This document shows, piece after piece, positions 60,825 through 64,000 of a DNA stretch of 64,000 bases. The position numbers and the translations under genes were made by a program. The stretch covers positions 496,001 to 560,000 of the forward strand of contig CAVWJW010000002.1 in NCBI GenBank assembly GCA_963755335.1. The letters run 5' to 3'. The DNA is from UBA10649 sp963755335. Its GTDB lineage: Bacteria; Actinomycetota; Actinomycetes; S36-B12. The notes beneath the pieces are model-generated. The model was not told where the DNA came from. It saw only the letters and a list, made by a program, of their open reading frames with translations, and ran no database searches. Numbering within the stretch: position 1 is the stretch's first letter; the number at the start of each line of letters is the position of its first letter.

Positions 60825-62051
60825 ATGCTGTTCGTCGGGGATGACTGGGCCGAGGCCCACCACGACATCGAGATCGTCGACGACACCGGGAAGGTGATGG
60901 GACGCAGGCACCTTCCCGAAGGGGTGGCGGGCATCGACGCGCTGCACGCCCTGATCGCGGACCATCTCGACGACGATGGTGAGGTCAGCGACGTGATGGT
61001 CGGGATAGAGACGGACCGCGGCCCATGGGTGCAGGCCCTGATCGCGGCCGGCTACCAGGTGTTCGCGATCAACCCGGTCCAGGTCGCCCGCTACCGGGAG
61101 CGGCATTCGCCGTCCGGTGGCAAGTCCGATCCCGGCGATGCGCACGTGCTGGCGGAGATCGTCCGCCTGGACCGTGACCATCACCGGCAGGTCGCCGGGG
61201 ACTCCGCGTTGGGTCAGGAGACCCGGATGCTGGCGCGGGCGCACCAGTCGCTGATCTGGTCCCGGCAGCGGCAAGCCAACCAGCTGCGGTCGCTGCTGCG
61301 CGAGTACTACCCCGGGGCGTTGGCCGCGTTCGGCGACGACCTGGTCGGCCGGGATGCCTTGGCAGTGCTGGCGATCGCCCCCACACCCACCCTCGGCAGG
61401 AAGCTGGCGGTCAAGCGGATCGAGGCGGTGCTGCGCACCGCCGGACGGCAGCGCTACCTGACCGCCACCGCGCAGCGGATTCACGGGGCGTTGCACGCCG
61501 ACCAACTGCCCGGACGCGACGGCCTGGAGCACGCCTACGGCGCCAGCGCGAAAGCCCTGGTCACCGTGATCACCACCATGGTCCAGCAGATCACGATCCT
61601 GCAGGGCGAGGTGGAGGCGGTTTTTCGCTGCCACCCGGACGCTGAGATCCTCCTGAGCCAGCCCGGCCTCGGAGTAGTCCTGGCGGCCCGGGTTATCGGC
61701 GAGTTCGGCGACGACCCAGACCGGTACGCCGACGCGCGTGCACGCAAGAACTACTCCGGCATGAGCCCCATCACCAAGGCGTCCGGCACCAAACGCGTCG
61801 TCCTGGCCCGCTACGCACGCAACACCCGCCTCGCCGACGCCCTGACCCAGCAGGCCTTCGCCGCCCTGTCCGGATCACCAGGCGCCCGCGCCTACTACGA
61901 CGAACACCGCGCCAAGGGCGCCAACCACTACCAGGCCCTGCGAGCGCTGGCCAACCGCCTCGTCGGCATCCTCCACGGCTGCCTCCGCCACCGAACCCCC
62001 TACGACGAGACGACCGCCTGGGGCCAGCGCACCATCCGCGTCGCCGCTTGA
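60825..62051 (+). CDS. IS110-family transposase
   Basis: About 408 residues; ATG 60825 has GGAGGG nine bases before it (ATG 60819 is the alternative). The N-terminal DEDD (RuvC-like) domain shows VGDDWAEAHHDIEI, VGIETDRG and KSDPGDAHVLAEIVR; the C-terminal Transposase_20 domain shows LSQPGLGVVLAARVIGEFGD, YSGMSPITKASG and the conserved Ser region ending QALRALANRLVGILHGCL. It looks intact, so the element may be active. In IS110 systems the enzyme works with a bridge RNA that pairs to donor and target DNA. Confidence 0.9.
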   Translation: MLFVGDDWAEAHHDIEIVDDTGKVMGRRHLPEGVAGIDALHALIADHLDDDGEVSDVMVGIETDRGPWVQALIAAGYQVFAINPVQVARYRERHSPSGGKSDPGDAHVLAEIVRLDRDHHRQVAGDSALGQETRMLARAHQSLIWSRQRQANQLRSLLREYYPGALAAFGDDLVGRDALAVLAIAPTPTLGRKLAVKRIEAVLRTAGRQRYLTATAQRIHGALHADQLPGRDGLEHAYGASAKALVTVITTMVQQITILQGEVEAVFRCHPDAEILLSQPGLGVVLAARVIGEFGDDPDRYADARARKNYSGMSPITKASGTKRVVLARYARNTRLADALTQQAFAALSGSPGARAYYDEHRAKGANHYQALRALANRLVGILHGCLRHRTPYDETTAWGQRTIRVAA

Positions 62052-62072
62052 CAACTTAGAACCGTGGGATGT

Positions 62073-62086
62073 CTACGCATTACGAG
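62073..62086. repeat. 14-bp direct repeat, right copy
   Basis: CTACGCATTACGAG, exact copy of 60452-60465. Bases on both sides differ from the left copy (GT before, ACAAATT after), so similarity is limited to this core. The gap 62087-62308 is AT-richer, has a small hairpin (CCCTCA / TGAGGG near 62098) and no convincing gene. Confidence 0.8.
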
Positions 62087-62308
62087 ACAAATTTCCACCC
62101 TCACGACTATGAGGGGAATTCAGTCGTACCAGCGGTTTTCGTCCCATCCAGACCACCCCAGACCACTCCAGTCCACTGGAGTTGGGGCTGACCGTGGGGC
62201 TAACTTTCGGCCGCACCATTTCGTCGATCTCGGGACTTGGACCAACGCACTACCAACGCTTTGGTGAGGGACGCGGCTGCCGACTCCGGAGTGTGGACCA
62301 CTTGACGG

Positions 62309-63290
62309 TCACCGATCGATGCTTGCCATGTTGCCTTCGCTGTGCCGCTCGCCGGTTGCGGGCTCGAGAGCGTTCAGGCGGGCGAGTTGGTCTGCGGTGA
62401 GCTCGATGGCGTCGGCGGCCGTGTTCTCCTCGACGCGCGCAACGCGCCGGGTGCCAGGGATGGGAGCCATGTCGTCGCCGCGGGTCAGGATCCAGGCGAG
62501 CGCGGTCTGGGCGGGTGTCGCGCCGATCTCGGCTCCGATCGCGCGGACCTCGTCGACGATGCGGAGGTTGAGCTGGAGGTTCTCCTCGCTGAAGCGGGGG
62601 TTGTCCTTGCGCCAGTCGTCGTCCGGGATGTCTGCCGCGGATCGGATGTGGCCGGTCAGCAGACCGTGGCCGAGCGGCGAGTACGGCACGAAGCCGATTC
62701 CCAGCTCCCTGAGCAGCGGCAGGATCTCCGCCTCGACGTCGCGCGTCCACAGCGAGTACTCGGTCTGCAGCGCGGCGACCGGCTGGACCGCGTGCGCACG
62801 ACGAATCGTCGACGCCGGAGGCCTCGGAGAGGCCGAAGAACCGGACCTTGCCTTCGGCGATCAGCTCCGCGACGGCACCTGCGGTCTCCTCGATGGGGGT
62901 GTTGGGGTCGACGCGGTGCTGGTAGTACAGGTCGATGTAGTCGGTCCCGAGACGCTGCAGGGACCCCTCGACCGCCGTGCGGATGTTCGCGGGGCTGCTG
63001 TCCAGGACGCCCGCCCCGCCGCCGGCGTGGGAGACGATCCCGAACTTGGTCGCAATTCTTACCTCGCCGCGCCGGCCCTTGACCGCCTCGCCGACGACGG
63101 TCTCACTGTGAAAGGGCCCGTAGATCTCCGCCGTGTCGATGTGCGTGACGCCAAGATCAAGGGCGCGCCGGATGGTGCGGATCGACTCGTCGTCGTCCAG
63201 ACCTCCTTCAGCGGTGTACGCGCCGGCCATCGTCATGGCACCGAGCCCGATCCTGGAGACGTCGAGACCGCCCAGCGACACGTGCCTCAT
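62309..63290 (-). pseudogene. Aldo/keto reductase (frameshifted)
   Basis: NADPH-dependent carbonyl reductase of the aldo/keto reductase superfamily. From ATG 63290 (GGGAG upstream) the first part has LGAMTMAGAYTAEG, THIDTAEIYG with catalytic Asp and Tyr, ATKFGIVSHAGG and YYQHRVDPNTPIEET. A one-base insertion near 62810 breaks it after GLSEAS; in the next frame follow TIRRAHAVQPVAALQTEYSL, VPYSPLGHGLLTG, IGATPAQTALAW, the cofactor motif IPGTRRVARVEEN and a stop at 62309. Repaired length is about 326 residues, normal for the family. Probably a base error rather than a dead gene. Confidence 0.85.
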
Positions 63291-63485
63291 CAGAGACTCC
63301 CTCACTCCTGGTTGTACCTGTTGAATCTAGATCTTCGGGCGGGGGTGTAACTAGACGGTACGAGGAAGGACGCCGCGCCGGGCAAGGTCAGCATCCGCAG
63401 GATCTCAACGGTGCCCATCACGTGGTGCGCCTGCCAAGCATGAAGCGCCAGACCGATGCCAGATCCTGGCTAACCCGGACGCCAC

Positions 63486-64000
63486 TCACCCAGTCAGGAG
63501 CGCCCGTGCATAGTCGGGGAATACGGCCTGCCCGATTCCGAACATGGCACCTGTCAGACCGTCCGTGCTGTTCACCGCCAGCGCGATCACCTCACCGGTC
63601 TTCGGGTTGCAGGTCGCCAGCGCCTCGTACCCGACGCCCTGACCGGTATGCGTCCAGTAGTCGCCCTGGTTGATGATGCCGAGGCCGTATTTGCCTGCGT
63701 CGATCTTGTGGGTCTTCTCCCGCTGGGCGACCATCGCGGCCGGCAGCAGGGCGTTCCCCTCGCAGGACTTCGCCCACCGGTACAGGTCGGGCAGCGTCGC
63801 GTACGCCCCGCCGCCCTCACGACCCCAGGTCATCGGCCAGGCGGTGACGTCGGTCGCCGCGTTCAAGGCGGGGTTGACCGTGGTCGCCTGCGCCCCGAAC
63901 TCCTTGCCGATCGTCCCGTGCGTGGCCGGGGCAGGGAGAGTTCCCGACACCGTCAGGAGGCTGTCCTTCATGCCCGCCTGCGTGAACACGTCGTTGACCA
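63486..64000 (-). CDS. Beta-lactamase-type serine hydrolase, C-terminal part (runs off the window)
   Basis: The last 171 codons of a class C beta-lactamase/penicillin-binding-like serine hydrolase; the N-terminal half with the S-x-x-K lies beyond 64000. Seen here are ATDVTAWPMTWGREGGGAY, ATLPDLYRWAKSCEGN and the late WTHTGQGVGYEA with HTG, which takes the place of the K-T-G motif. These include D,D-peptidases, esterases and lactamases. No resistance role can be claimed from this fragment. Confidence 0.8.
   Translation of the reverse strand, partial: VNDVFTQAGMKDSLLTVSGTLPAPATHGTIGKEFGAQATTVNPALNAATDVTAWPMTWGREGGGAYATLPDLYRWAKSCEGNALLPAAMVAQREKTHKIDAGKYGLGIINQGDYWTHTGQGVGYEALATCNPKTGEVIALAVNSTDGLTGAMFGIGQAVFPDYARALLTG

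Larger units (their letters stand above)
60452..62072 (+). mobile_element. IS110-family insertion element
   Basis: A 1.62-kb unit bounded by 14-bp direct repeats CTACGCATTACGAG (60452-60465 and 62073-62086). It contains one transposase gene, and a non-coding left region of about 360 bases, which fits IS110-group elements whose bridge RNA is encoded upstream of the transposase. There are no terminal inverted repeats, as expected for IS110. The left repeat lies inside the tRNA-Thr relic, so the element used that sequence as target. Exact ends are inferred from the repeats only. Confidence 0.6.

Noticed and set aside
63486..64000. Antibiotic-resistance beta-lactamase
   Set aside because: Only the C-terminal part is present and the family includes many esterases and peptidases; HTG in place of KTG does not settle it.

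Overview
This window is GC-rich chromosomal DNA from an actinobacterium. The evidence is strong GC bias at third codon positions, many GTG starts, GGAGG-type ribosome sites, tight ATGA/GTGA overlaps, and family content such as an ECF41-type sigma factor, DUF1059, DUF6326, GerW-like, MmcQ/YjbR and Peptidase_Mx/zinc-ribbon proteins. I cannot fix the genus. No rRNA, complete tRNA or CRISPR array is visible.

Layout. 0-9 kb: a membrane GGDEF cyclase, an unknown anchored protein, a glutamate-cysteine ligase family enzyme, an M20 amidohydrolase, an MmcQ/YjbR protein, a glutaminase coupled to a zinc metallopeptidase, and a small cluster ending in an ECF sigma factor fused to its own zinc-finger anti-sigma domain. 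9-15 kb: a flavoprotein dehydrogenase, GerW-like protein, a lone lycopene cyclase, a truncated haemoglobin coupled to an MDR oxidoreductase, and small enzymes. 15.4-23.1 kb: the biochemical centrepiece, a very long NifJ-type pyruvate:ferredoxin oxidoreductase followed with an ATGA overlap by a fused NfnB-NfnA-like flavoprotein. Together they would move electrons from 2-oxoacids through Fe-S carriers to NAD(P). 23-35 kb: patatin, VOC/HxlR pair, DEAD helicase, a beta-propeller/MoaD-like pair, a PHP phosphoesterase, ECF41 sigma with DUF1059, DUF899, membrane proteins and a cell-wall protein.

35-41.5 kb: a threonine dehydratase-like enzyme, then a TetR / DszB-like sulfinate desulfinase / rhodanese group in which the DszB catalytic Cys-His-Arg pattern is kept, and two coupled alpha/beta hydrolases. 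42-55.4 kb: an ion-transport and stress-type block (two DUF1269 proteins, AI-2E exporter, TMEM175 channel, voltage-gated-type K+ channel, DUF2252, SHOCT protein, MalT-type LuxR regulator, carboxymuconolactone decarboxylase-like protein, PPK2, P-type ATPase). A CCCCTAG-centred box lies ahead of three of these genes. 55.9-58.4 kb: a TetR switch with two operators inside the promoter of an MDR oxidoreductase/DUF6326 operon. 58.4-64 kb: decayed and mobile DNA: a MOSC pseudogene, a hydrolase, the 3' half of tRNA-Thr(CGT) with its terminator hairpin, an IS110-family element between 14-bp repeats of that tRNA, an aldo/keto reductase and a partial beta-lactamase-type serine hydrolase.

Caution: at least seven genes are split by one-base shifts (near 240, 1290, 5868, 20085, 25183, 47633 and 62810; possibly also 35105 and 52570). 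So many in otherwise intact genes point to indel errors in the assembly rather than gene death, and I describe these genes as if repaired, saying so each time.
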